Shown piece by piece: positions 1-10,673 of a stretch of DNA of 35,000 bases. The position numbers were made by a program, and so were the translations under genes. The DNA is from Sphaeroforma sirkka (taxonomy: Eukaryota; Opisthokonta; Ichthyosporea; Ichthyophonida). The stretch lies in the NCBI GenBank assembly GCA_001586965.3, contig LUCW03000251.1, positions 1 through 35,000 on the forward strand, read 5' to 3'. The notes under the pieces were generated by a model. The model was not told the DNA's origin, did not search any database, and saw nothing but the letters and a program-made list of their open reading frames with translations. Numbering within the stretch: the stretch's first letter is position 1; every line of letters begins with the position of its first letter.

Positions 1-1010
1 GAATAGAGACGAGGCGTGCCGCGGTATGACCTCAGGTGAAACCCTCCCAAACAGCGCGTAGGCGATTAATCCAGTTTTCAGGGCATTCCAGCGTGGCGCA
101 GAAGTACCCATAAACGTGGAGGCGACTGTATCGTATGCCTTGGTTATGTCCAGACAGACGATGGTTCCACTCCTCTCTGACTACATGTCTCAGATTCCAT
201 GGCGGCAAGTGCTTGGGTATGACAGGAGTACCGTGATTTGAAACCAGCTTGGATAGCATGGGGGAGCAGAGGCCGGGGTGGCTCGTAATCAGATTAAAAA
301 GCACTTTTGCCAAATATGTATTGACTATTTTGTGTAAGCGTGATGGGGCGGAAGTCGGCGGGGGAAATTGATATCTGCATCGGCTTTCTTTGGGTGCGCT
401 GTCAGGAGGCTGCAGTTCAAGGCTGCAGGGAAAGTACCCGCCTTCAGTAGTAGCTCAGTGAATGCTTTGGAAAGGAGTCTAATCTGTGGGCTATTGTCGT
501 CAGGGCGTTCTAATGTCCGGTGTTTGGTAGAGCGCGCTCCACTGCGGCCTTCAGGAGCAGGATGTGGATTACGTCGAGGCCAGGTCCCCTTGGGATAGCG
601 TAGTATTGCCCCATTACATCGTCGGAGCGTATGGTGGAGAGTTACATCAGGAGAGGTTTCGGTATCCGGTGGCACCACGTACGGGTTTGTAAGTTGAATA
701 AGGCTTCAAAGTAGCCAGCGAAGGTAGCGCCTGTATCATCGGTAGCCGGTAGCAGGGTTGGCGCAGAGACCGTCGTTGGTACGCAATATCTTTAAACATT
801 TGAGCATTGCTTTTGGCGGTCAGCCGTGGGCGGAACAAGTGGTTTGGCAGCCATAAACCGAGGTCTCTATTTAAGTCATAATAGAACCCTCAAAGATTTG
901 TGGGTTAGTGGCATAGCAGCCTTTCCGCTGGCGCGCGGGATTTGTTGCGGTAGGTGATACAGTCGATGGCAATATGGGAGGGCGGCGTTGGTCCGGAGGC
1001 GGCGGCATTG
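1..1010 (-). mobile_element. LINE fragment, reverse transcriptase region (left copy, 3' side)
   Basis: Minus-strand remnant of the non-LTR retrotransposon seen again on the plus strand at 24317-26446. The segments starting SNAQMFKDIAYQRRSLRQPC and ending LNCSLLTAHPKKADADI occur in both copies. It covers the stretch before the RT, the first RT motifs and the GILQG-proximal region, and runs off the window at base 1. The 838-1010 part adds upstream sequence (reading APTNASNAAASG and onward) that the right copy lacks. The frame changes several times, so it is dead. Its right edge at 1010 is the target site of an LTR insertion, and the LINE resumes at 2560. The RT-family identity is secure through the right copy; the clade is not assigned. 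Confidence 0.8.
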
Positions 1011-2559
1011 TGTAAACTTCGATGGAATTACTAGGTTTCAAACTATATTAAACTAAAATACAATTTAGTCAGTTAGTAAGTTTAGCAGTGGTAGCTTGTG
1101 TAAGAATGATCAGGACTGCCTCTTGTTAAGAGCCTAAATATCCTTTGTCGTTGACTCATCCTAAAGGTGATGCATTTCAGCTTGACTTATCAAAAAGCAT
1201 AATGCGTGGGCTAACCCACCTTGTCAACTTATCGCACAGTTGTTAAATTATGTTAATATTACTAAATCTACCATTACGCTGTGTTGCCCTTACGTAACTC
1301 CGACCCATGGATACGTGATTTAATTAATATGATTCAAGACGAACCTATTTATGTCGACCGTGAAACCGACACGTTTTTTTGTATCAGGGATCCTATTCTA
1401 TTAAGAAGACACCTTGGAAACACACCATTGTTTGTCGCATCGGTCCTGCAGGTACCACTAAGTGGAAACCCTCAACCGAATTCTTAGCTAAACTAGAGGA
1501 GTCTAAAGAGTTTGAACAAAAGCTCAAGACTCGTACAACACATGCACCCAACAAGATTGCAGTCGAGGTAATGCCGATTGAAACGGCATTAGATCGTAAA
1601 AAACATGGAACTAGCTAAGGCCATGGATCAAAGACTCAAAACTCTAAGAGAACCTGAAGCTCGCACTCCAACTACTTAAAGCGCTGCTTAAAGAACAGCC
1701 AGGAGTTGCGAAACAACTGAAGAAGATACTTCAACAATCCAATGTTGTCAATTATGTATCTCAGGAGTCTACCCTCCTGATACTGAGGTTGCCCTTTCCA
1801 ACAGGACTATGGTTCATCCAACCAGCGTTACGCAGAATCTGACTGACTTAGAGGAGGCTCGAAAGTAGAGTTAAAATTATACATAATTTAACGCATCGAG
1901 CATATGAGCATACTTATAAAATGGTTATTCGTGCAGGGCTTGATCACCCGGCGCTGAAAGAAACCATACGTGAAAGTATACCGACGCTGTACTGATTGTG
2001 AAAAGAACCAGATCAAGCGATACGGTTGGGCACCCTAAAAAAGTGTGACAGAAGACCAACCGATGCGCCGAGTCATAGTCGATTTGGTTAAATTCCCGCG
2101 ATCCAAGCATACTGGTGATGTATATATCTGTCATTTCTTATGGACATGGGTTAGTCGATCCTAAGAGATAGGAAATTCCGTATTAAAGTTGTGCATAAGT
2201 GTTCATGACCACTTGCCTAATTTGTAAATAGACATAATAACGTAAGTCACGTTAATACATTAGCTGATATAAATAAAGTTTCATCTGAAGAAAAGTTAAA
2301 AAAGAAAGACTTATTGGATTTTGGAGATCGGCGGGAGGATTTAGTTTATAATATCCTACATCTACTAATGTCTTAAATAGGTCCAAGTAGATGAGTCATA
2401 CCAAATACTCAGGCTATTGGAGCCATTAAAGTGAATTTAGAACACTTTGGAAATATTGGAAAAAGAGCTTGTACTAAATTATTTAAAATACAAATAAAAC
2501 CAATGTATCATCTCAATTGATCTTGATATTTTAGACTGACCGGAGGCCGTATTTCTACA
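1011..2559 (-). mobile_element. Solo LTR of the Ty3/gypsy family, interrupted by a pol fragment
   Basis: Reading the minus strand, 2559-2197 and then about 1144-1011 match the LTR of element A, from its TGTAGAAATACGG start to its TTTACA end. The middle is replaced by about 1 kb of pol in the opposite orientation, and about 60 bp of LTR are missing at that point. The four bases outside each end are the same (ATTG at 1007-1010 and 2560-2563), as expected for the short target duplication of a Ty3-type integrase. No internal element sequence lies beside it, so it is a solo LTR, probably left by LTR-LTR recombination. LINE sequence lies on both sides. Confidence 0.78.
1147..2142 (+). mobile_element. 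Ty3/gypsy pol fragment inside the solo LTR
   Basis: A plus-strand fossil fragment that matches element A from about 7774 to 8765, from the end of the methyltransferase-like segment to the early integrase core, with only scattered differences. It includes the integrase zinc-binding region (RCTDCEKNQIKRYG). It lies opposite to the LTR around it. Short unmatched sequence of about 50 bp (2143-2196) separates it from the rest of the LTR. It is broken. How it entered the LTR (gene conversion, template switching or nested insertion with deletion) cannot be told from this copy alone. Confidence 0.8.
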
Positions 2560-3033
2560 ATTGCTGGCATTTGTTGGGGCCGATGAATTAGATTCATGGG
2601 AAGTATCTGGAGATCGAGTCTAAAGGTGTCGTAGTCCATCAGCTTATAAGTTTGGAAGGAGGCGGGGATTGTAGGTTGATGATACGCATGTTCTGTACCT
2701 GTTGAGCTGCCAGCATAGAGAAGTGCCACATATTCCGCAGAGTAGTCTCAATCGTTTTCATACGTAGTCCGTGATTTGTAGAAGCGTGGCCATACTTCCG
2801 GGCTTTGAAGTTGAAATCTCACACGACATCTGGTTGGAAACTGCCAATCTCAGGGGGGGATTCATGTATCGCCTGACATCTTCTTCAGTAAGTGATTTGA
2901 GTGGAAAGTAGAAGACGACCATATGAACGCCATAAGCATACAAAGAACACCGCGTACGGTGAAGAGTGTACAAGTTGAAAATTCGATGGGTGGTGTTTGA
3001 AAAAGATACCAATACCACAGTGTGTGAAGAGTG
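2560..3033 (-). mobile_element. LINE fragment, upstream part of left copy (endonuclease-like)
   Basis: This stretch lies between the solo LTR and element A and reads on the minus strand. Removing the LTR and one ATTG copy makes the reading frame run from here into 1010-1 (SSAPTNASN followed by AAASGPTPPS), so it is the upstream part of the same LINE. The peptides PPLRLAVSNQMSCEISTSKP and RLRLLCGICGTSLCWQLNRY resemble, in spacing and flavour, the second half of an apurinic-type LINE endonuclease (the region that normally carries GDFNAHH and LLQLTDY). The resemblance is loose and several changes have occurred, so the endonuclease label is tentative; membership of the LINE is better supported by frame continuity. 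Confidence 0.55.
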
Positions 3034-3629
3034 TGTAGAAATACGGCCTCCGGTCAGTCTAAAATATCAAGATCAATTGAGATAATACATTGGTTTTTAT
3101 TTGTATTTTAAATAATTTAGTACAAGCTCTTTTTCCAATATTTCCAAAGTGTTCTAAATTCACTTTGATGGCTCCAATAGCCTGAGTATTTGGTATGACT
3201 CATCTACTTGGACCTATTTGAGACATTAGTAGATGTAGGATATTATAAACTAAATTTTATAATCTCGAACTACTACTTATAGATTTTGGTCCTCCCGCCA
3301 ATCTCCAAAATCCAATAAGTCTTTTCTTTTTTTAACTTTTCTTCAGATGGAACTTTATTTATATCAGCTAATGTATTAACGTGACTTACGTTATTATGTC
3401 TATTTACAAATTAGGCAAGTGGTCATGAACACTTAGTACTTCTAGTGAAAATTATTCAATAAAGAACAGCTAGAGGTACGCCCTGTGTGATCGAGGATAT
3501 TTAGGCTCTTAACAAGAGGCAGTCCCGATCATTCTTACACAAGCTACCACTGCTAAATCCTAACTGACTAAATTGTATTTTTTTAGTTTAATATAGTTTG
3601 AAACCTAGTAATTTCCATCGAAGTTTACA
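3034..3629 (+). repeat. 5' LTR of element A
   Basis: A 596-bp LTR that starts TGTAGAAATACGG and ends GAAGTTTACA. The same ends recur in the other copies at 1011-2559, 26447-27044 and 28078-28190, which defines the unit. An AATAAA lies at 3458-3463, a plausible polyadenylation signal. Past the LTR I could not recognise a primer-binding site that matches a familiar tRNA 3' end. Confidence 0.9.
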
Positions 3630-3707
3630 TATTTTTCAGTTATTAGTAGTTACAGTAGTGTACTGCTTCTAGACTGTCTGACATCGATTTACTATCCAGC
3701 AAATACT

Positions 3708-5746
3708 ATGGCTAAGGGTACTTCTAAAGGCAAAGGAGCCGCTAGCTCTAAGCCTGCTAAGCCTGCCGAGGTTCCTGAGGTCCCTGTGGAAACACCTAGC
3801 CTGTCTGGAGTTGAGCCTGCCGAGGATACTGTTGGGGAAGCAAATTCTGAGGTTGGTACAGAGGATTATTCTGAGGATGACTCGTCGGATCCTAAAGCCT
3901 TGGAAGAAGAGGTATCTACTACCGCGGAAAGGCTCGCCAGCGTCCGTGTATCACCTAGGGAGTGAAGCTCAGGACCCCAGCTTGCCCCCCCTGACCACGT
4001 GCCGTCAAATATTGGGGATAAACGTCGAAAGGCTGGAAAATTCGTGGATACGAATGTCGGGGGGCATTATAACTCCACATCTAAAGGACACTCCAGCACA
4101 AATCCGGCGTGAAAAGGAAGTATTGGACCTGTCCGAAAATTTCGGTTTCGCCATCGATGGAGAAGCCATTCCATTCAGCTCAAATCTTGGGGCCGAAGCT
4201 GAGGACGCCATAACTCGACAACGAGTGGTTGGATCCTCTCAATCTCGACGCCAATTGAACCGCACTGAAGCGCTCTTGAAGGAGCTAGCGGCAGCAGCAG
4301 TTGTGGACCCCTCTATCGTGTCCCACTTGGCTGATATTCTTCCTATACCGAAGAAGAAAAAAATTCGGACCGGGTTTCGAACCCGAGACCTACTGGTTTA
4401 CCAGCCAGTATGTTTACCACTAAGCCAGTTACCACTGGCGAGAGAGCTAATATTTCAAAATTTAATCTCTATAGCTCTGATGCTACCATCGACCATCCTC
4501 TTGACAAACCTAACCCTGTCAGAGGATATGATCGTATGGAACTCGATGAGGCTTACCATCCTCGTAATATCGACCCTCATTTGCCAACTAACCCTGGTAA
4601 TCACGATTTTGGCAATCGCTACACCAGTACCTCGTTAGAGAGTTCCCGCTCTAATCCTGAGGATGAGGAAGTGAGAACCAGACATACTCGTCTCAGGCTA
4701 TTACGCTCTGGTATGCAAGTCCTTGAGGACCGTCTATTGAATGACTCTGACCTTGACGATAGGAAAGCGGATAACATTCGCTATCTAATCGATAACAAGA
4801 GAAAGGAAATAGACACCATCTTGGCACTAGCAGCCCGTAGCACTGAGCATGAGCCTCGTGAACACTTAGAACCAAGCTTTATAAAGCAGCTAGGTAACGC
4901 GCAGGCTGAGGTCGATTTCTCTACTAATGAGAGTACAGTGGAGACACTGAAGGCCTTCGACCAACTGAAGGAGTCTGCCAGCCTTAGGGATAAGCAGATG
5001 ATGAATGCCTTTATTCATTTCTGTGAGCCAGGTGAATGGCGAACTATCTTGAAGGCTCATGAGCCCAACTGGAAAGCCCTACCCTGGCACCAGTTGCGTG
5101 ATAATATACTTAACACCTTTTTTTTGAAGATGCACGTGACCGTGAACTTCTAGAGTCTCGCAAGTTCTTTGCGAACGATACCACTATTCGAGGTGCTCTA
5201 GCTCATATGACACATATGAATACTCGGATGGGTGGTCGTACCTATACTGGCGAATATTTATTAATTTGTCAGATGATGGAGACTTTGGGAGCTAACCTCT
5301 TTAAGAAAGTCAATGATGACATCATCGCCTATGGTGATTTGCGATCTATGCCTTGGTCTGTCTTTGAGAAGATAGTACACAAGCATACCAATTCCTCTAC
5401 TAGAGTACTTAGTACCACGAGCTACACCCAGCCCACTAAGCGAAACGCAGTAGAGACTAATACTGCGCGTAGTACTAAGAAACCTCGCACTACTACTGGA
5501 GGGGGTACTGGCTCTACTTCTACCGAACCGAAAGGTGATAAGAAGGCGAGAGCGCCTTGCAAGAAGTGTGGTTACAACCTCACAAAACGTAATGGCAAGT
5601 GGAATGGTAGACACGACCCTGTTAAGTGTGCACCAGGCAAGCCAGATTTTGGACACTATATGAAAGAGTGTGCTACTTGCAAGGGTACTAACGGTTGGCA
5701 CAAAGAGGATTGCAAGGACTTACCAGACGTCCAAGTTAAGCACTGA
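3708..5746 (+). pseudogene. gag region of element A (fossil)
   Basis: Begins at an ATG 79 bp after the 5' LTR with a Lys/Ala/Pro-rich and then acidic head (MAKGTSKGKG). The middle part is charged and helical-looking. The end carries a cysteine/histidine cluster of zinc-knuckle type (CATCKGTNGWHKEDC) after a basic, Thr/Ser-rich stretch, and a second cluster starting CKKCGYN. Gag would form the particle and bind RNA. The region is broken. Part of it (about 4903-5560) recurs on the minus strand at 23833-24131. The gag call rests on position, zinc cluster and composition rather than on a recognisable capsid fold. Confidence 0.75.
4363..4434 (-). pseudogene. tRNA-Thr-like sequence (anticodon-like GGT), antisense in gag
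   Basis: On the minus strand this 72-nt stretch has a perfect internal A box (TGGCTTAGTGG) and a perfect B box (GGTTCGAAACC), correctly spaced. The T arm pairs fully (TCGGG with CCCGG, one G-T), and the anticodon arm is CTGG, a loop with TGGTAA, then ACCAG. That fits tRNA-Thr(GGT) with one base missing from the stem. The acceptor stem does not pair (TGGTAAC against TCCGAAT), so a working tRNA is unlikely. It may be a tRNA pseudogene or the head of a tRNA-derived SINE dropped into element A. No poly(A)-like SINE tail was seen apart from a T-rich run just beyond the 3' end. Confidence 0.55.
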
Positions 5747-5859
5747 CAGTACCATATGTGCGCACTAGAGCAAGATTATGAGAAAATGTTCAATAAAATC
5801 TATACCAAAGGAGATGAACGTATCTTTCAAACAGTTTTCGTAAATGGAGAAAAAAAGTT

Positions 5860-6150
5860 ATGGCACTATTTGATCCAGGGGCTGAAGTCTCTGCTATCTC
5901 ATGCCGAGTAGCCTACGCTACAGATATGGCTGTCCATAACGAAACAACTGATTTAATCTTGGGAAATGGCAAAGTTACTACTTGCGAACAAGCCATTGAC
6001 TATGCACACATAATGCTGTCAGATAGAAGAGAAGTGAAGACTCACCTAATCGTTACTGACATGTCTCAGAAATACGATTTAATTATAGGTATGACTGATC
6101 TTCTCAGTTTAGGTATAACACTCACTGGTCTGCCTAATGGGCTGGGACCC
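5860..6150 (+). pseudogene. Aspartic protease region of element A (fossil)
   Basis: Encodes ALFDPGAEVSAIS followed by LILGNGKVTTC, a hydrophobic strand and YDLIIGMTDLLSLGI. This is the layout of a retropepsin-like protease: active-site loop, flap region, then the second strand with the ILG/IIG motif. It lies between gag and RT as in other Ty3/gypsy elements. In a live element it would cut the Gag-Pol polyprotein. Confidence 0.75.
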
Positions 6151-6349
6151 GAATAAAGATCAGTCAGATGATAATATGTTAAAGATACCTAAACCTCCGG
6201 AAGGTGAAGCAAAGGATATGATTTCGCACTTCACCGATATAATTATGGACTTAATTATACAAAACAGGAAGATTGCAATAACTGACTGGTGTATGTTTAA
6301 GTTCTCTAATGGGTACGTTAGACTTGACTTAACAAACGTCGACTTCTCT

Positions 6350-7600
6350 AAGTTAAAGTGTCCTTCACATAACTACGTGAGTTGGAGACACAAAGACGTT
6401 GTCAAAACCCAAATCGAAGATTGGTTAAAACAGGGTCTAATTGAAATCAATTATGATGCAACCCCAGTTAACTTAGCTCTCTTAGCGGTCGATCAATATA
6501 AATCTGATGGAACGTTTAGTAAAACAAAAGTAGTACTAGACCTGTCGCCAATCAACAAACTAATTCCGCAACATAGTTTTCCCTTACCTAAGATAAGCGA
6601 GATACTACGCAAAATGGAGGTGCGACTATCTTTTCCAAGATAGACTTAAAAGCTGCATTCCATCAACTACAGATGTATGAGCCTCATAGGAAATACTTTT
6701 CCTTTACTTGGCAAGGTAAGAAGTACCAGTTTAAAGGTGCACCTGAAGGCTTACACATGTTACCTTCTTTCTTCCAACAAGTTATGATGGAACTATTTGC
6801 GGACCTGTCGTATAACGTATCAGTCTATTTAGATGATATAGTTATCTTTACAAAGACAGCACATGAACATGCTAAACTCGTTAAAGAAGTCTTAAAGCGA
6901 CTTAATCATGCTAAACTTAAGATTAACGAAGACAAGTGTTCTTTTGCTAAGGATACTATACACTTACTTGGCTACAAAGTATCTGCAGCAGGGGTAGAAA
7001 TTGATCCTGGCAAGAAACAGTTTCTGTTGGATTTATCAACACCAATTACTGGAAGAGATGTGAACTCTGTGTGTGGGTTTGTTAACTTCTTCTCGGATTC
7101 GGTACCGCATCTTTCTCATTACTTAAAGCCTTTCAGTCACCTACGGCTGCACAAAGGACCTTTGGAAAAGCTTTGGACTAAAGAATGTGATGATGCATTT
7201 AAACTAGTCAAAAGTAAAGTAATGGACGCACCCATCATGCAGTACCCTGTGGATGGTGTCCCATTCCAAGTAGCAACCGACGCTTCAGATCGAGCGGTAG
7301 GTGGAGTGCTTTACCAAACGATAAATGGTAAACCGCGCTACATACAATTCTTTTTAGCAAGAGTTATAATAAGAGTCAACGGAATTACCCTACCGTTAAA
7401 CAAGAGCTCCTTGCTATAGTTACTGCGCTAAGACAGTTTAAAGACTACCTTTATGGAAGTTACTTTACTGTCGCCTGTGATCAAAAGTCTTTAACATACT
7501 TAAAAGATATGAACCCTGATTCACAGTTGGTGAGCCGCTGGCATGACATTATTGCCAAGTTCGCTTTTAATATAAACACATTCCAGGAATACATAACCAT
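6350..7600 (+). pseudogene. Reverse transcriptase and RNase H region of element A (fossil)
   Basis: Ty3/gypsy RT signatures appear in order: VVLDLSPINKLIPQHSFPLP, IDLKAAFHQLQM, FTWQGKKYQFKGAPEGL, then the catalytic box YLDDIVIFT near 6823-6850, the LLGYKVSAAGVEI primer-grip region and the connection segment to about 7230. RNase H follows from about 7255 (FQVATDASDRAVGGVLYQ), with a later CDQKSLTYL-type strand near 7478-7503. These copy the RNA into DNA and remove the RNA template. The region is broken. Family identity is very secure. Confidence 0.92.
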
Positions 7601-7689
7601 CTTCCTGACATGCTCTCTCGACTTGTGCCCGACTACCAGAAAACAGTCAAAGAGTTATTAGCAACCGATTGGATGCTAAATAAGAAATG

Positions 7690-8130
7690 GTTTAACCTCG
7701 CTCAATCACGATGGGGTCCATTTTCTGTTGATATGTTCGCCGCAGAACATAACAAACAGGTTTCTGAATATAGGTCGTTGACTCATCCTAAAGGTGATGC
7801 ATTTCAGCTTGACTTATCAAAGCATAATGCGTGGGCTAACCCACCTTGTCAACTTATCGCACAGTTGTTAAATTATGTTAATATTACTAAATCTACCATT
7901 ACGCTGTGTTGTCCCTTACGTAACTCCGACCCATGGATACGTGATTTAATTAATATGATTCAAGACGAACCTATTTATGTCGACCGTGAAACCGACACGT
8001 TCTTGTATCAGGGATCCTATTCTATTAAGAAGACGCCTTGGAAACACACCATTGTTTGTCGCATCGGTCCTGCAGGTACCACTAAGTGGAAACCCTCAAC
8101 CGAATTCTTAGCTAAACTAGAGGAGTCTAA
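7690..8130 (+). pseudogene. Methyltransferase-like (DIRS 'MT/DAM'-type) segment in pol of element A (fossil)
   Basis: Between RNase H and integrase there is an extra segment that reads WGPFSVDMFAAEHNKQVSEY, then GDAFQLDLSKHNAWANPPCQ, then TLCCPLRNSDPWIRDLI. The pattern (VDxFA..N, GDAF, NPPxxLI, then a hydrophobic strand with PxxxSxPW) resembles the segment next to RNase H in DIRS-type elements, often annotated as an N6-adenine methyltransferase-like domain (NPPF/DPPY-type motif). Function in retroelements is unknown. The start matches the pol fragment kept at 1147 onward. The comparison is from memory of motif layout, so moderately uncertain. Confidence 0.5.
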
Positions 8131-8429
8131 AGAATTTGAACAAAAGCTCAAGACTCGTACAACACATGCACCCAACAAGATTGCAGTCGAGGTAATGCCG
8201 ATTGAAACGGCATTAGATCGTAAAAAAAACATGGAACTAGCTAAGGCCATGGATCAAAGACTCAAAACTCTAAGAGAACCTGAAGCTCGCACTCGACTAC
8301 TTAAAGCGCTGCTTAAAGAACAGCCAGGAGTTGCGAAACAACTGAAGAAGAAACTTCAACAAATCAATGTTGTCAATTATGTATCTCAGGAGTCTACCCT
8401 CCTGATACTGAGGTTGCCCTTTCCAACAG

Positions 8430-9150
8430 GACTATGGTTCATCCAGCCAGCGTTACGCAAAATCTGACTGACTTAGAGGAGCTCGAAAGTAGAGTTAAAA
8501 TTATACATAAATTAACGCATCGAGCATATGAGCATACTTATAAAATGGCTATTCGTGCAGGGCTTGATCACCCGGCGCTGAAAGAAACCATACGTGAAGT
8601 ATACCGACGCTGTACTGATTGTGAAAAGAACCAGATCAAGCGATACGGTTGGGCACCCTAAAAAAGTGTGACAGAAGACCAACCGATGCGCCGAGTCATA
8701 GTCGATTTGGTCAAACTCCCGCGATCCAAGCATACTGGCGATGTATATATCTGTCATTTCTTATGTGTGGCTTCGGGCTATAACTTGCTTTATGCAATAC
8801 CGAACAAACGTCCACAAACAGTGGCAGAATTATGCTATCACGTCTTTAATGACTTCGGTTTCCCCGAGTACTATGTTCTGATAACGGTAGTGAGTTTTGT
8901 ACCGACGTAATGGAGGCACTTATACTCGTATCAGGCATGACCCATAGGCGTGGTGTTCCTTACAAACCTCAAACGCAGGGTGCAAATGAGACACGTCATA
9001 GAGAACTTAAGAAACTCTTGCGTACCGCACTAGACGACGTTGAGGATATGTGGCCTTATCATTTGAAATGGGTTCAGACTCAAATGAATAACTGCATGAA
9101 TCCTCAAACTGGAACACTCCGTTTCACTATTTTTTTGGCCGCTATAGTGA
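8430..9150 (+). pseudogene. Integrase region of element A (fossil)
   Basis: Shows an HHCC-type zinc-binding module (histidines in HKLTHRAYEH, then YRRCTDCEKN), the start of the core (VIVDLVKLPRSKHTGDVYIC) and its later part (GVPYKPQTQGANETRHRELK), which includes the conserved glutamate helix, and WPYHLKWVQTQMNNCMNPQT. This is the retroviral-type integrase that joins element cDNA to target DNA; the 4-bp target duplications in this window are its likely footprint. The region is broken here. Confidence 0.9.
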
Positions 9151-9199
9151 ATTACAAGCAACGTTTGATAAAACTGCGCCCGAGAAACACGCTACCCCG

Positions 9200-9970
9200 T
9201 GGCTACAAAAGATCGAGCATATGCAGAACGTTGTTTACCCCTGTTTACTCGAGCACAAGAATCGCGTCCTACTTAAAGCGTATGACCGATGGAATAACAC
9301 TAAGAACATTGTTCAGTTCAAAGTCGGCGATTACGTTAACATTATAAATCGAAACGCCAACGTTACCGAACTCTCTTCTAAGACGATAGGACCTTTTGTT
9401 ATTTCCTACCATGATGAGAAGAGTGATACCTACGAAGTGAATAACATTGATGGTACTAGCGCAACCAATCTAGGCACTCACCGTATCCCTACCTCCGAAC
9501 TCTCATTCGCTCGCTCATTTGATTCTGATGTACCAGTTATGGAGTCATAAGTCAAAGATATAATTGATAAAACATCCGAAGACGGTTACACTTACTACAA
9601 GACCCGTTTCATGGATGGGACAGTAGCTTGGCTAACCTCCGATGCATTTCGTGAATCTCGCGACTTTCTTCGTATCTTTAATAAGAAATGGAATAAGCGT
9701 TTACATAAGAACACACGAGATAAACAAAAAAGGGTTTCCTCAGGTGACTACAAACCCTGACGGATCTGAAATTCCCTATTTGCCACCTACTTCCTACGTG
9801 ACTAAACTTTCTGATCTGCTTACCAACAGTGCAGAAAATTGTTCAAACTTACTTACTAATGAAGAACAGCCTTTGGCTATTACCTTACCAAATAATAAAC
9901 GTAAGGCGCCTACATCAGAAATGGTTACTGGACCAAATACTAAACGACATAGAGTACAACATGAGTCTTG
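9200..9970 (+). pseudogene. GPY/F module and chromodomain-like C-terminus of element A (fossil)
   Basis: Past the integrase core come FKVGDYVNIINRNANV and KTIGPFVISYHDEKSDTYEV, a GPY/F module, then DKTSEDGYTYYKTRFMDGTV and AWLTSDAFRESRDFL, which have the layout of a chromodomain (strand, strand, W, helix). The end is a charged tail that closes with RHRVQHES. Chromodomains steer chromovirus integration to marked chromatin. The same region reads openly on the minus strand in the copy at 27172-28059, which supports it as real coding sequence of the family. Confidence 0.7.
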
Positions 9971-10097
9971 AACTCGTACATATAGGCACATACTTACTCG
10001 ATAAGTCATGACCGAAACCGTTTTTACTTTGGTTTTCGCTTTACCAACTAGATCGTATCTTAACGTACGTTCGTAGTTCTAAAAGCTACTGGGGCTA

Positions 10098-10673
10098 TGT
10101 AGAAATACGGCCTCCGGTCAGTCTAAAATATCAAGATCAATTGAGATAATACATTGGTTTTATTTGTATTTTAAATAATTTAGTACAAGCTCTTTTTCCA
10201 ATATTTCCAAAGTGTTCTACATTCACTTTGATGGCTCCAATAGCCTGAGTATTTGGTATGACTCATCTACTTGGACCTATTTGAGACATTAGTAGATGTA
10301 GGATATTATAAACTAAATTTTATAATCTCCGAACTACTACTTATAGATTTTGGTCCTCCCGCCAATCTCCAAAATCCAATAAGTCTTTTTTTTTTTTTTT
10401 AACTTTTCTTCAGATGGAACTTTATTTATATCAGCTAATGTATTAACGTGACTTACGTTATTATGTCTATTTACAAATTAGGCAAGTGGTCATGAACACT
10501 TAGTACTTCTAGTGAAAATTATTCAATAAAGAACAGCTAGAGGTACGCCCTGTGTGATCGAGGATATTTAGGCTCTTAACAAGAGGCAGTCCCGATCATT
10601 CTTACACAAGCTACCACTGCTAAATCCTAACTGACTAAATTGTATTTTAGTTTAATATAGTTTGAAACCTAGT
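10098..10673 (+). repeat. 3' LTR of element A (end missing)
   Basis: Matches the 5' LTR from TGTAGAAATACGG to GAAACCTAGT and then stops matching; the last ~20 bp up to TTTACA are absent. Just before it, at about 10080-10097, AAAAGCTACTGGGG may be the polypurine tract (GGGGGG in the copy at 27045-27065). AATAAA lies near 10526. Confidence 0.88.

Larger units (their letters stand above)
3034..10673 (+). mobile_element. Element A: Ty3/gypsy-type LTR retrotransposon, nearly full length
   Basis: A 7.6-kb element with direct LTRs (3034-3629 and 10098-10673) around gag and pol in the order protease, reverse transcriptase, RNase H, methyltransferase-like segment, integrase, GPY/F module and chromodomain-like tail. 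RT before integrase, with the YLDDI box, puts it in Ty3/gypsy (Metaviridae); the tail suggests a chromovirus-like lineage. The two LTRs differ by one or two substitutions and a few homopolymer length changes, so the insertion is young. It is nevertheless broken, with roughly ten breaks across gag-pol. The 3' LTR lacks about the last 20 bp, so no target duplication can be read. A tRNA-like sequence lies antisense within gag. Confidence 0.9.

Noticed and set aside
4363-4434. A functional tRNA-Thr gene
   Set aside because: The acceptor stem does not pair and the anticodon stem lacks a base, so I list it as tRNA-like only.
5860-5905. A cellular aspartic protease gene
   Set aside because: It lies between gag and RT of the LTR element and has retropepsin layout and size, so it is part of the element.
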